Positions 42,253-50,331 of a stretch of 62,721 nt of DNA are shown here, piece by piece. The stretch comes from an uncultured Mediterraneibacter sp. (GTDB lineage Bacteria > Bacillota > Clostridia > Lachnospirales > Lachnospiraceae). The position numbers were made by a program, and so were the translations under genes. The DNA lies in the NCBI GenBank assembly GCA_944381935.1, contig CALWMN010000017.1, positions 1-62,721 of the forward strand, given 5' to 3'. Numbering within the stretch: the first letter of the stretch is position 1; every line of letters begins with the position of its first letter. The notes under the pieces were generated by a model. The model worked only from the letters and a program-made list of their open reading frames with translations, was not told where the DNA came from and searched no databases.

Positions 42253-42923
42253 TCTTCCACCTTTAAAACATATCCTGCCCCGCGGACTGTATGGATCAGT
42301 TTCGTGTCATGCCCCTCATCTATTTTCTTTCTCAGATATCGGATATAGACGTCAATGACATTCGATCCCCCCGCATAATCAAAATTCCACAGATGCTCCT
42401 CCAGCCGGTCCCTGGACAGGACGATACCGGCATTTTGAACCATATACCGAAGAAGCGCAAACTCTTTTCCCGACAGCCTGATCTCTTTTCCCGCACGCTT
42501 CACCTGGTGGGTGTCCACATGGACTTCCAGATCCCCGACCCTGTAACACGCCGTGGGAGTGTCCAGCGGCTTCCTTAAAAGAACCCGGATGCGGGCGGAG
42601 AGTTCTTCAAACGCAAAGGGTTTTACAAGATAGTCGTTGGCTCCCGCATCCAATCCCTTTACCCTGTCCTCTATGCTGTCCTTTGCAGTCAGGAGAATGA
42701 CAGGCGTACTGTTGTTTTTCTGCCTCATCTTCCGCAATACTGTCAGCCCGTCCATAACCGGCATCATAATATCCAGAACGACCGCATCATAATCCGCGCT
42801 TTCGAGATAGTCCAGCGCCTCCTCTCCGTCAAAGCATGCATCCACTCCGTAGTGCTCCGCCTCAAGCCTGGAGACCAGTATTCTGTTCAGATCTTTTTCA
42901 TCTTCTGCCACTAAAATTCTCAC
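42249..42923 (-). CDS. OmpR-family response regulator
   Basis: A 224-residue regulator. The receiver domain has the acidic pocket EDEKD, the phosphorylated Asp in YDAVVLDIMMP (residue 51) and Lys in VKPFAFEEL. The C-terminal winged helix shows KEFALLRYMVQNAG, VIDVYIRYLRKKID and HTVRGAGYVLKVEE. It is partnered with the overlapping kinase gene. TGAAAC repeats lie upstream in the intergenic region and may be autoregulatory sites. Confidence 0.94.
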   Translation of the reverse strand: MRILVAEDEKDLNRILVSRLEAEHYGVDACFDGEEALDYLESADYDAVVLDIMMPVMDGLTVLRKMRQKNNSTPVILLTAKDSIEDRVKGLDAGANDYLVKPFAFEELSARIRVLLRKPLDTPTACYRVGDLEVHVDTHQVKRAGKEIRLSGKEFALLRYMVQNAGIVLSRDRLEEHLWNFDYAGGSNVIDVYIRYLRKKIDEGHDTKLIHTVRGAGYVLKVEE

Positions 42924-43118
42924 AGCGTGATTCCTCCTATGTAAAAAACTGCCGCTTTATTTTTCTGTGTAAGTTTTCAGCCGGAAAAATATTTTCTGCT
43001 TCATTTATTTTATCACATTCCTGTTTCAGGGAAAAGAGGGTTTCACATTTTGTTTCAGTTTTTTCACAAGTTTCCGATAAGCTGTCCGGTTAAAATCTTT
43101 CCCTGGGATTGTTTCACC

Positions 43119-43148
43119 TTGACATCAATCCTTTCTAACTACTATCAT
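43119..43148 (+). promoter_or_regulatory. Promoter of the M18 aminopeptidase gene
   Basis: TTGACA (43119-43124), 18 bases, TATCAT (43143-43148), 25 bases before the start codon region. Confidence 0.6.
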
Positions 43149-43173
43149 AAAAGAGATTGAAAAGGAGTATATG

Positions 43174-44454
43174 ATGACTATGTATCAGAATGATTCAGAA
43201 CAGCTTATTGAATTTCTTGAGAACGCTCCCACCTGTTTTCATGCAGTCAGCCTTATGTCCGGTATGCTGGACGGAAGCGGTTTTGCCGCTCTTGCGGAAA
43301 ACGAAAAGTGGAGTCTGCAAAATGGCGGCAGGTATTACGTGACGCGCGGGGGATCATCCCTGATCGCCTTTGCTGTCCCCGAACAGGGAATAAAAGGCAT
43401 GAGAATCCTGGCAAGCCACAGCGATTCCCCGACATTTAAGATCAAGGAAAACCCCGAAATGGAAACAGAAAACCACTATATCCGGCTGAACGTAGAAGGA
43501 TATGGCGGGATGCTCTGTGCCCCCTGGTTTGACCGTCCTCTCTCTGTCGCGGGAAGAGTGGTTGTCCGGGAGGATAAGACAGGCACGCTTCGCCCGGTCC
43601 TTGTGAACATCAAAAGAGACCTCCTCCTCATCCCCAGCCTTGCCATACACATGAACCGGGAGGCGAACAACGGGTATAAATACAATGCCCAGAAGGATAT
43701 GCTGCCGCTCTACGGGGACATCACGGCAAAAGACACCTTCCTGAGGGCCATTGCCGAAGCGGCAGGGGTGAATGCAGAGGATATCCTGGGGCATGACCTT
43801 TTCCTCTACAACCGCCAGCGCGGAAGCATCTGGGGCTCCTCCGGCGAGTTCTTATCCTGCGGGCGCATTGATGACTTGCAGTGTGCTTTCGCGTCCATGC
43901 AGGGATTTCTCGCAGGGCAGAAGAGCGAGTTCCTCGCAGTCCACTGTGTCCTGGATAACGAAGAAGTGGGAAGCGGCACGAAGCAGGGCGCCGCATCTAC
44001 CTTCCTGTACGATACCCTTACGAGAATCCATGAAAGCCTTGGGTACACCCGCGAGGATTACCTGATCCATCTGGCGGACAGCTTTATGATTTCCGCGGAT
44101 AATGCACATGCCGTACACCCCAATCATACGGATAAGGCAGATCCCGGGAACCGCCCCTACCTCAACGGCGGCATTGTCATCAAGTTCAACGCCAACCAGA
44201 AATACTGCACTGACGGCGTCTCAGCGGCTATGTTCCGCGATATATGCCGGGAGGCAGGCGTGCCTGTCCAGACATTTGCCAACCGGTCCGACATGGCCGG
44301 CGGCTCGACCCTTGGCAATATCTCCAATACCCGTGTTGCCCTAAACACTGTAGACATCGGGCTTCCCCAGCTTGCCATGCATTCTCCCTACGAGACCGCA
44401 GGCGTCAGAGACACCGGGTATCTCATACGGGCGGCAGAAATATTCTTTGCATAA
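43174..44454 (+). CDS. M18-family aminopeptidase
   Basis: A 426-residue metallo-aminopeptidase (ApeB/aspartyl aminopeptidase type) that trims peptides in the cytosol. Metal and catalytic motifs are ASHSDSPTFKIK (first His), GRIDDLQCAFASM, VLDNEEVGSGTKQGAAST (Asp/Glu pair) and the final His in QLAMHSPYETAG. The length matches the family. Of three nearby ATGs, 43174 has the best spacing (six bases) to AAAGGAG. It is one of few plus-strand housekeeping genes here and ends in a strong terminator. Confidence 0.92.
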   Translation: MTMYQNDSEQLIEFLENAPTCFHAVSLMSGMLDGSGFAALAENEKWSLQNGGRYYVTRGGSSLIAFAVPEQGIKGMRILASHSDSPTFKIKENPEMETENHYIRLNVEGYGGMLCAPWFDRPLSVAGRVVVREDKTGTLRPVLVNIKRDLLLIPSLAIHMNREANNGYKYNAQKDMLPLYGDITAKDTFLRAIAEAAGVNAEDILGHDLFLYNRQRGSIWGSSGEFLSCGRIDDLQCAFASMQGFLAGQKSEFLAVHCVLDNEEVGSGTKQGAASTFLYDTLTRIHESLGYTREDYLIHLADSFMISADNAHAVHPNHTDKADPGNRPYLNGGIVIKFNANQKYCTDGVSAAMFRDICREAGVPVQTFANRSDMAGGSTLGNISNTRVALNTVDIGLPQLAMHSPYETAGVRDTGYLIRAAEIFFA

Positions 44455-44466
44455 CAGGGCAAACAG

Positions 44467-44510
44467 GACAGTAACCTCCTGCTTTTACAGTGTTACTGTC
44501 CCGTTTTTTG
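44467..44510 (+). terminator. Terminator after the M18 aminopeptidase gene
   Basis: GGACAGTAAC and GTTACTGTCC pair around a 16-base loop, then CGTTTTTTG. The right arm overlaps the end of the convergent SGNH gene. Confidence 0.85.
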
Positions 44511-45449
44511 TTTCACTTCCGTATCAAATTTTTCTGCCAGCGTATTCCATGAGGAATACGCCGCGTCATTCCTCCGGTCAGGAAGCCCGTAATTCTCTTT
44601 CAGATATTTTCCCAGATAAGCTGTAACCTTCTGCGCCCCGTGTATATTCAGGTGATCGCCGCCGTCATAGCTGTCTTTAGACCAGTCCATCCCGATCTCC
44701 TCCGCTTTCAGATTCATATCGACGTACGGGATACCGTTTTGCTTTGCATAGTGCCGGAGGGCATTGATTTTCTTATAATTGTAATTCTTCGGAGAGGGCA
44801 CACTCACCATGAGAAGCTGCGCTCCGTTCCTCTCACAGAGGTCCTGGATCCTGCGCATGTAGAATCTGACAAACTCCGGCAGTTCCTGCATTTCTCCGGT
44901 TTCTTTCATATATTCCGCGCCTTTGCATGATGTAATCTTCTCCTTTATGACAAACCCTTTGTAGTCCGATGTCATCTCCTTCGGCTCATCCAGCAGAAGC
45001 TTCCACAGATTATGGTAACGGAAAACGGGCAGGTAATACCGAAGCGGCTCCGCAAGAGAGATCTGTGCGTTCTTAAAAATACCCGGATCCCGGAACATCA
45101 TATTCGTCTCCACCATCACAACTTTGGGTGACTGTGTACGAAATGCGGTCTTCAGCATATAATATGCCTCCTGTATTCTCTGCCCGCCCTGCCCGCAGAC
45201 ATACGAAGCAGTCCCATACTGCTTCCACAGATCCATCGTGGACACTGACGTATAGCTTTCACTGTCGCCTACGACAAGAAGATCCACCGTATCTCCCTCC
45301 TCAGCGGTAATCCCTGCCACCGGGCGGTTCCTTCCCTGGACGCGGTCTGCCATGCCGGCGGCAAGGGCGGAAATCCATATCGACGCCAGAAACAGCAGTA
45401 CCAGCAGCACGGTAAAAAATAAAACTCCTTTTTTCAACATTTTTCCCAT
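44493..45449 (-). CDS. SGNH/DltD-like membrane-anchored protein
   Basis: A 318-residue protein with an N-terminal membrane helix (about 8-30) and an extracytoplasmic SGNH-hydrolase-like domain. The nucleophile motif VVGDSESYTS (Ser63) and the terminal Asp-x-x-His-like DGGDHLN (Asp265, His266) are visible. YVCGQGGQRIQEAYYMLK and KVVMVETNMMF fit the fold used by DltD and AlgJ/AlgX-like proteins. In Dlt systems DltD helps move D-alanine from the MBOAT onto teichoic acid. Here it ends a five-gene operon, 12 bases after the MBOAT gene. Which bond it makes or breaks is unknown. Confidence 0.78.
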   Translation of the reverse strand: MGKMLKKGVLFFTVLLVLLFLASIWISALAAGMADRVQGRNRPVAGITAEEGDTVDLLVVGDSESYTSVSTMDLWKQYGTASYVCGQGGQRIQEAYYMLKTAFRTQSPKVVMVETNMMFRDPGIFKNAQISLAEPLRYYLPVFRYHNLWKLLLDEPKEMTSDYKGFVIKEKITSCKGAEYMKETGEMQELPEFVRFYMRRIQDLCERNGAQLLMVSVPSPKNYNYKKINALRHYAKQNGIPYVDMNLKAEEIGMDWSKDSYDGGDHLNIHGAQKVTAYLGKYLKENYGLPDRRNDAAYSSWNTLAEKFDTEVKQKTGQ

Positions 45450-45461
45450 CTGTCTGTCACC

Positions 45462-47051
45462 TCAAAATCCTGCATAGATCAAATCAACCGATTGATATCC
45501 GTCCCCGTACGCCGCAAACACAATCACTGCCAGAATGAGCGCATAATAGGCGCCCCACCGTACCGGTACAGAAGTCTTTACAAGTCTTACAAAAATCGGT
45601 TCTCCGCGTTCCTTTAGCGAGCCGATCACAGCGACCACAACACAGCCAACCGCAACCGCGGCCAAATCCGCCCTTCCAAGGCCAAGCCCCAAAAGAGAGC
45701 CGTCCCACAGCAGACTAAGCTGAAAATCCCGGAACATACTTGCAAACATATGGAATCCTGCCTGCAGACCGTCTGCCCTGAAAAAGAGTTCCCCCACAAA
45801 GATAATGACCCACGTCTTTGCAATCTGAATCACCCTCCAATAACCGGAGTCCTCTCTGATATGGCAGACGGAGAGCAGTTTGTTCCGGGCAGGCTGCACC
45901 GCTGTCCCGAGCATGATCAGGACGAAATAATACATCCCATAAAAAATGTAACTCCATCTCGCACCGTGCCATAATCCGTTGCACAGCCAAACCGGGAACA
46001 GTGCCGCCGCAGACGTGACGAGCCTTGTCAGATATTTTCCGGCGTGCTTTCGCCCGAATTGGTTCCAGCGCTTCACAATTCCCGATACCGATACCGGGTA
46101 GAAAATATAGGACTTGAACCAGGTTCCGAGCGTGATGTGCCAGCGTCTCCAGAACTCCGACGCGCTCCGCGCACAGAAAGGCTGCCTGAAATTCTCCGGC
46201 AGGCAGACGCCGAACAGTTTCCCGCTTCCGATCACAATATCCATACATCCTGAGAACTCCATGTAGAGCTGGACCGTATAGGCTACGGCCGCAACGGCGA
46301 TATACGCTCCTCCATACTCCGTATAATTTCCGAAGATCACGCCCACAATCACTGCCAGCCGGTCCGCGACCACCTTTTTCTTAAACAATCCCCAGAAGAT
46401 CCGCATATATCCCTGTGACAGATTCTCTGCCGTAAGCGGTGCCCCGGCAAAGAGGCTGCCTGCCGTATCCGAATACCGGCAGATCGGACCTTCCATGATC
46501 TGGGGAAAGAATCCGAGGAAAAGCGCCATCCTTCCAAACCGGTTCTCCGCTTTGGCCTTCCCCCAGTATACATCTGCCATGTAGCCGATTGCCTGAAGCG
46601 TATAAAAGGAAATCCCAACCGGCATCAGAAGACTCTTTTCTCCCGGGGAAAACGGAAGGGAAAGCCATAACAGGACGCCTGACACATTGCTGATAAAGAA
46701 ATTGTAATATTTCAGGTACGCAAGCACACCAATCAGCAGCAGGATACCAACGGCAAGAGCAGATCTGCATCTGCGTCGATATTTTAGCTTTATGCTCTTC
46801 TTTGTCTCTCTGTCTGCACCGGAGAGTTCTTCGGCTTCCTGCGCTCTCTGCCAGGACATCCAGGCCCCGATATAATGAGTCAGGGCCGTTGCTCCGACCA
46901 GATACACAAGGAGTTTCCCGCTGAGCAAATAGAAGAACAAGTAACTGAAGAAAAGCAGCGCTTTCCACCGCCATTTTGCCGGCATAAGCTGATATACGAC
47001 AAGGCATACCGGCAGAAAGACAAAGACGTAAAGCGAAGTATGATATCCCAT
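45462..47051 (-). CDS. MBOAT O-acyltransferase, DltB/AlgI-like
   Basis: A 529-residue polytopic membrane acyltransferase with about 11 hydrophobic segments. The two conserved MBOAT regions are present: SEFWRRWHITLGTWFKSYIFYPV (His305) and the catalytic WLCNGLWHGARWSYI (His362). LMPVGISFYTLQAIGYMADVYWG and MEGPICRYSD are typical of DltB/AlgI. It would carry an acyl or aminoacyl group from a carrier protein across the membrane onto a surface polymer. Its start lies four bases after the carrier-protein gene, so the two are probably cotranslated. Confidence 0.88.
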   Translation of the reverse strand: MGYHTSLYVFVFLPVCLVVYQLMPAKWRWKALLFFSYLFFYLLSGKLLVYLVGATALTHYIGAWMSWQRAQEAEELSGADRETKKSIKLKYRRRCRSALAVGILLLIGVLAYLKYYNFFISNVSGVLLWLSLPFSPGEKSLLMPVGISFYTLQAIGYMADVYWGKAKAENRFGRMALFLGFFPQIMEGPICRYSDTAGSLFAGAPLTAENLSQGYMRIFWGLFKKKVVADRLAVIVGVIFGNYTEYGGAYIAVAAVAYTVQLYMEFSGCMDIVIGSGKLFGVCLPENFRQPFCARSASEFWRRWHITLGTWFKSYIFYPVSVSGIVKRWNQFGRKHAGKYLTRLVTSAAALFPVWLCNGLWHGARWSYIFYGMYYFVLIMLGTAVQPARNKLLSVCHIREDSGYWRVIQIAKTWVIIFVGELFFRADGLQAGFHMFASMFRDFQLSLLWDGSLLGLGLGRADLAAVAVGCVVVAVIGSLKERGEPIFVRLVKTSVPVRWGAYYALILAVIVFAAYGDGYQSVDLIYAGF

Positions 47052-47055
47052 CTTG

Positions 47056-47283
47056 TCAGTTCTCCTGAAGCCTCTTTACCATAGCCCAGATCGCCTCTGC
47101 CGAATTAAAATTCTGAGGCGTCATTTCCGCCGCTTCAATTGTAATGCCAAACGCTTCCTCAAGCTCTGATACGAGTGTGATCACACCAAAGGAATCCAGG
47201 ATCTGGCCGTCGATCAAAGCCGTCTCCTTCCCATAGTCTACACTGTCGTCTATATCCCTTAAAATTCTTATCAAATCTTCCAT
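47056..47283 (-). CDS. Acyl/peptidyl carrier protein, DltC-like
   Basis: A 75-residue carrier protein with the phosphopantetheine attachment site DGQILDSFGVITL (Ser31) and helix-rich ends (LVSELEEAFGITIEAAEMTPQNFNSAEAIWAMV). It would hold the activated amino acid as a thioester between the adenylating enzyme and the MBOAT. It sits between the decarboxylase and MBOAT genes. That arrangement suggests its cargo is the decarboxylase substrate, as with BtrI/BtrK in butirosin biosynthesis (analogy). Confidence 0.88.
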   Translation of the reverse strand: MEDLIRILRDIDDSVDYGKETALIDGQILDSFGVITLVSELEEAFGITIEAAEMTPQNFNSAEAIWAMVKRLQEN

Positions 47284-47316
47284 TTGTCATTTTCCTCTCT
47301 TTCTTTTGATTGTCTG

Positions 47317-48507
47317 TCAAAGCGCTTCTCCCGGCATGTTCACCGGATATGTATCCTGCTTCTGCCTTAAGATCCTCCATCCTTCCCGTTCCTCATACGA
47401 AACGGCTCCCGGAAGAGGATGGCTCAAGAAAAGCGCCATGCCCTCCATCGAAGAATATGCCCCTGTCCGCCCAAACACCAGCACTTTTCCCGTCTTGATC
47501 CCGGGCAGGCTGATGTCACGGCACAGCACGTCATTCACCGTGCACAGCGCCCCGCAGACCGTCCACTTCTTCGGCTGTCCTAAGTTCTCCCCCGGCAGGA
47601 CATCCACATACGGCTCGTACATCCCTTTGATCTGTCCATCATAATTTATCTGATGGTTTCCGCCATCTACAATACAGTACCGCACCTCGCCGTTTTTCTT
47701 GATATCCTGGACCTCGGTCAGATAGTATCCGCACATTGCCGTAAACGCACGTCCCATCTCCACCGTGATCCTTCCCTTCCACTGCATCTGTCCAAAGAGC
47801 TCCGCCAGTCTCTGAAATCCGTCGTCGCGGAAAGTCTCCGCCTCTTTTCCCCTGAAATAGGGTACTGCTGTCCCGGGTCCGTACTCCAGGCTTCTTACTT
47901 CAAACTGATGATTCTCTTTCAGCCTTCGGAAAAGCTCATCCAGATAACAGATCTCCTTTTCCAACTGCTTCAGCGTCCTTTTCTGTGTACCGGAAAAGTA
48001 ATGGATTCCCTCAATCTCAAGATACGGGCTCATATTTACCAGCTCAATAATGCTCAAAAGCGTTGCCTCGTCCATACCAAACTGATTGCCGCTGGTCAGT
48101 CTCAGATACAGCCCTATTGTGACCGCATGCGCATCGCTCCACTCTGCCAGATAGTGAAACTGCCTGACAGATTCCACAGTATATCTGCTCCTTTCCCCGC
48201 ACTGGCCCAGTATTGCAAAAAGATCCTCCTTTTTCTTGAGCACACCGGATATCAGCAGCCTCTCCGGCGGGATCCCAAGCGTCCTGCATATTTCATATTC
48301 CCCTCTGGAGCACACCTCGATGCGGTCCGTATATTCTGCCATCCTTTCTGTCAGAAACGGATTTGCCTTCATCGCATAGCACAGTGATATCTCCGGTCCA
48401 AGTGCGGCGCTTATCCTCTCTGCCTCCTCCCTTAACATGTCCAGGTCGTAGACATACAGAGGGGTTCCGTAGCGTGCCGCGGCATATTCTAACTGTTCCT
48501 TTCTCAT
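47317..48507 (-). CDS. Fold-III PLP decarboxylase, BtrK/LysA-like
   Basis: A 396-residue alanine-racemase-fold PLP enzyme of the DAP/ornithine decarboxylase superfamily. The PLP lysine is in CYAMKANPF (Lys47). IEVCSRGEYE, IEGIHYFSGTQ, EYGPGTAVPYF and VEMGRAF fit the barrel. The second-subunit motif reads GALCTVNDVLCRD (Cys322), i.e. CTxxD rather than CESxD of DAP decarboxylase. From memory, CTxxD marks carrier-linked or atypical members such as BtrK and the exosortase-associated group. FGRTGAYSS gives the PLP-phosphate Tyr region. It overlaps the adenylation gene by four bases (ATGA). Racemisation instead of decarboxylation cannot be excluded. Confidence 0.8.
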   Translation of the reverse strand: MRKEQLEYAAARYGTPLYVYDLDMLREEAERISAALGPEISLCYAMKANPFLTERMAEYTDRIEVCSRGEYEICRTLGIPPERLLISGVLKKKEDLFAILGQCGERSRYTVESVRQFHYLAEWSDAHAVTIGLYLRLTSGNQFGMDEATLLSIIELVNMSPYLEIEGIHYFSGTQKRTLKQLEKEICYLDELFRRLKENHQFEVRSLEYGPGTAVPYFRGKEAETFRDDGFQRLAELFGQMQWKGRITVEMGRAFTAMCGYYLTEVQDIKKNGEVRYCIVDGGNHQINYDGQIKGMYEPYVDVLPGENLGQPKKWTVCGALCTVNDVLCRDISLPGIKTGKVLVFGRTGAYSSMEGMALFLSHPLPGAVSYEEREGWRILRQKQDTYPVNMPGEAL

Positions 48508-50039
48508 GGCATTTCTGCTCCCTTTCTCTGAAAATAGCCCCGGTCCGTCTTTCCATTTTTATTAAGAGGTATAAAGGCAGTTTTCCTGATCCTGGACGGG
48601 ACCATATAAACAGGAACCTTTTCTTTCATCCTTGCGCGCACCTCCCCGGGTATGGCATCTCCCATATAAAATCCGACAATCCGGTTACGCTCCTCATCAA
48701 ACACACAGCAGCTTCCCATCACACCCTCCACTCTGTTCATTGCCGCCTCTATTTCCTCCAGCTCTATCCTGTGTCCCATGTGCTTAATCTGGAAATCCCT
48801 GCGCCCTGCGAAAACGAGTTCTCCCTCTTCATCATAGAATCCGATATCTCCGGTCTTGTACGTCCACTCTTTCTCGTCCCCGTTCTGGTACAGTACGAAC
48901 CTTTTCTCCGTCTGCTCCTGGTCATGGTAATACCCTTGCGACACGGATTCTCCGGATACCCAGATTTCTCCATGCTCTCCTGCAGTGAGGATCTCCTGCC
49001 CGCTTTCATCAACCAGAAAGACCCGCCTGCCTGGGAAGGCACGTCCGATCGGTATCTTTTCCCCGTCAGAGAACTGGCGGCTGACCGGATAATATGTACA
49101 GTTGCATGTGATCTCCGTTGGACCATACAGGTTCACAAACCGGGCATTTTTCAGCGCCTCCTGCCATTTCCTGAGATGCATGGGCGGCATTGCCTCTCCG
49201 CTGAACAGTACCTTGTCCACACGTTCGGGGATGCGGTATTCCAACCCCCGGAGCGCTGACACAAGGCCAAGCGCCGACACTGCCCATATAAGCGTCGTAA
49301 CCTTCTGCTCACACAGATGGTCCAGAAGCCGCGGAGGCGTTGAAAAGTATTCTCTGGGGATCAGGATCAGCGATGCTCCTGTCATAACGGCTGAGTAGAT
49401 ATCTTTTACGGATACGTCAAAGTCAAATGGCGCCTGGTTCCCTATTCTGTCCGCTTCTGTAATCTCAAAAATTTCCGTAAAATGGCCCAGGAACCTGATC
49501 ACAGCGTCATGGCTGACTGCCACGGCTTTCGGCATCCCTGTAGAACCGGATGTGAACAGAGCATACAGCAGATCTGTCTCTTTGCCCATGCCTCTGATCT
49601 CCAGCAGCGCCTCTTCGTCAATCTCCTCTCTGAGAAGCTCCTCCGCTGTCACAACCAGACCATGCCGTTCCACCTGATCCAGAATCGCGCGCCCTGCTGT
49701 GTCCGTAACCACTACAGGAGCCTCCAGGGTGCGTATGATTTTTTCCATCCGGTCCAGGGGATTCGCCGGATTCACCGGCACGTAAAAGCATCCCGCATAT
49801 ACGACTCCAAGCATGACGGCAAGGGTCACGGAGCTTTTCTCCATCAGCACCGGGATCGGATTGCCCGGCGACACTCTCCTGCCAAGCCCGCTTCCAATTT
49901 GCTTTGCCATCAGGAGCAGCTCATGCCATGTCAATGCCAGATGCCCGTCGTCCACAGCCATCTTGTATCTGAACCGTTCTTCAGTCTGTTCCAGATATTC
50001 GAGGATATTGCCTTTCACCTTCCTGCTGTTTTCCTCCAT
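48504..50039 (-). CDS. Amino-acid adenylating enzyme, DltA/NRPS A-domain-like
   Basis: A single adenylation domain of about 511 residues. Core A3 LFTSGSTGMPKAV lies at about 161-173, and A4 FDFDVSVKD at about 205-213. Its Asp (FDVS) matches the residue that grips the alpha-amino group, so the substrate should be an amino acid. A5 LYGPTEITCNCTYYP, A7 YKTGDIGFYDEEGELVFAGRRDFQIKHMGHRIELEEIE and A10 PLNKNGKTDRGYF (catalytic Lys near 497) follow. It would load the neighbouring carrier protein. Side-chain specificity is not readable. The ATG at 50039 has AGAGG ten bases upstream; the GTG at 50051 abuts that site. First gene of the operon. Confidence 0.85.
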   Translation of the reverse strand: MEENSRKVKGNILEYLEQTEERFRYKMAVDDGHLALTWHELLLMAKQIGSGLGRRVSPGNPIPVLMEKSSVTLAVMLGVVYAGCFYVPVNPANPLDRMEKIIRTLEAPVVVTDTAGRAILDQVERHGLVVTAEELLREEIDEEALLEIRGMGKETDLLYALFTSGSTGMPKAVAVSHDAVIRFLGHFTEIFEITEADRIGNQAPFDFDVSVKDIYSAVMTGASLILIPREYFSTPPRLLDHLCEQKVTTLIWAVSALGLVSALRGLEYRIPERVDKVLFSGEAMPPMHLRKWQEALKNARFVNLYGPTEITCNCTYYPVSRQFSDGEKIPIGRAFPGRRVFLVDESGQEILTAGEHGEIWVSGESVSQGYYHDQEQTEKRFVLYQNGDEKEWTYKTGDIGFYDEEGELVFAGRRDFQIKHMGHRIELEEIEAAMNRVEGVMGSCCVFDEERNRIVGFYMGDAIPGEVRARMKEKVPVYMVPSRIRKTAFIPLNKNGKTDRGYFQRKGAEMP

Positions 50040-50128
50040 GTCTCTTTTCACCTCTTCTGATCTTCTTTGACTTCATTTGCTGTTTTACATGTCCACTTTC
50101 ATGGATGTGCCCTATTATTACATACTGG

Positions 50129-50156
50129 TCTTAACACATCCTGAAGTGATTCTTAA
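50129..50156 (-). promoter_or_regulatory. TTAAGA direct repeat upstream of the Dlt-like operon
   Basis: TTAAGA occurs at 50156-50151 and 50134-50129 on the minus strand, 22 bp apart (two helical turns), upstream of a TAATAAT sequence (about 50121-50114). No good -35 box is seen, as in activator-dependent promoters. Confidence 0.3.
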
Positions 50157-50241
50157 GGTTTTTTAAATCTCTGGAAACCTGTTCCAAATTCTCAGGAGAA
50201 CATGATTACCGGAAGTGCCCAAAGGCACATTCCGGGATTGC

Positions 50242-50287
50242 AAAAAGTCCCTGAGGGGCTGTCTTTTAGGCCCTCAGAGACTTTTTT
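50242..50287. terminator. Bidirectional terminator between two minus-strand operons
   Basis: AAAAAGTCCCTGAGGG and CCCTCAGAGACTTTTT pair (one mismatch) around a 13-base loop, with T-runs on both strands. It separates the sigma-fusion gene from the Dlt-like operon. Confidence 0.85.
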
Positions 50288-50331
50288 CCTTCCATTTTCC
50301 TTTTTTCTGTCAATCCTCAAACTCTGACAGT

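Noticed and set aside
47317-48507. Ordinary diaminopimelate decarboxylase LysA
   Set aside because: The CTxxD motif and the placement between the adenylation and carrier-protein genes do not fit lysine biosynthesis, though the fold is shared.
44493-50039. Plain D-alanylation (dltABCD) operon
   Set aside because: Gene order, the extra PLP enzyme and the SGNH protein differ from canonical dlt. D-alanine use is not excluded but does not explain the decarboxylase-like gene.
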